Shown here: piece after piece, positions 6,668 through 6,791 of the stretch
Position numbering within the stretch: the stretch's first letter is position 1
Layout: the number at the start of each line of letters is the position of its first letter
From: an uncultured Sphingosinicella sp.
GTDB lineage: Bacteria; Pseudomonadota; Alphaproteobacteria; Sphingomonadales; Sphingomonadaceae
DNA: 6,791 bases
Assembly (NCBI GenBank): GCA_946886275.1
Contig: CAMPIH010000125.1
Span: 1 to 6,791 of the forward strand
Direction of reading: 5' to 3'
Translations under genes and position numbers: made by a program
Notes under the pieces: generated by a model
Seen by the model: the letters and a program-made list of their open reading frames with translations, nothing else
Told to the model about the DNA's origin: nothing
The model's database searches: none

Positions 6668-6791
6668 CACCACTTCCTCCTCGAAACGTTACGAAGCCGG
6701 TTTAACGGCGGAGACGGGATTCAGCTAGGGCGGCGGCGAACGGACCGGATCGGCAACCTGGCGACAGCCGCAGCGTTACAGCCTTCTTCCC
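6668..6791. other. Leader region upstream of the operon, no gene recognised
   Basis: This 124-bp stretch carries the strong Shine-Dalgarno AGGAGG (6676-6681, minus strand) of the M49 gene. Just upstream is the near-perfect palindrome CGTAACGTTTCG (minus strand, 6682-6693; 5 of 6 pairs). No convincing -35/-10 pair and no FNR-like TTGAT-N4-ATCAA site was found. One minus-strand frame is open from the right edge to a TAA near 6701-6703, and another to a TGA at 6721-6723. Either could be the tail of an upstream gene, but the residues are too few to recognise. I see no plus-strand start. Confidence 0.4.

Noticed and set aside
6668..6673. GTG codons at 6673 and 6670 as the start of the M49 gene
   Set aside because: They lie only 2 and 5 nt from the AGGAGG, whereas the ATG at 6667 is at 8 nt and begins a normal MRKAF signal sequence.
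1..6791. tRNA, rRNA, CRISPR arrays, insertion sequences or prophage genes
   Set aside because: No repeat arrays, transposase-like proteins or RNA gene signatures were seen. Almost all of the window is covered by the seven minus-strand genes.

Overview
This is a GC-rich window in which every gene I can support lies on the minus strand, so it is best read from high to low coordinates. The TypA/BipA N-terminus, the short-Q-loop (CIO-type) cytochrome bd and the general codon use suggest an alphaproteobacterium, most likely a sphingomonad. That assignment is inference from protein flavour, not from a search.

Layout from right to left. 6668-6791 is a short leader with no recognisable gene. 6667-4967 encodes a lipoprotein-like zinc metallopeptidase of the dipeptidyl peptidase III (M49) type with a HELSH motif. 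4970-3549 encodes an exported S33-type alpha/beta-hydrolase peptidase that overlaps it by ATGA. After 14 nt, 3534-2098 encodes cytochrome bd subunit I (cydA/cioA). 2098-1460 encodes a MAPEG-family membrane protein that sits between the two oxidase subunit genes. 1460-465 encodes subunit II (cydB/cioB). 463-368 is a 31-residue single-pass protein of the DUF2474/CydX-like kind. A 122-bp gap with a possible promoter follows, and then the first 81 codons of typA run off the left edge.

The six genes from 6667 to 368 are packed with overlaps or gaps of at most 14 nt and look like one operon. Its core is a complete quinol oxidase (CydA, CydB and a small subunit). The MAPEG gene is joined to both oxidase genes by TGATG stop/start overlaps. 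The two junctions are nearly the same 21-bp sequence (19 of 21 identical), so removing the MAPEG gene between them would leave a seamless cydA-cydB junction. The two upstream genes add envelope peptidases. A working picture is an envelope module linking quinol oxidation and oxygen reduction with membrane thiol or peroxide chemistry (MAPEG) and extracytoplasmic peptide turnover. The gene arrangement is seen directly; the functional link is a hypothesis.

The long open frames on the plus strand, and the long extension of the MAPEG frame through cydA, are shadows of the GC-rich coding sequence and are not annotated.
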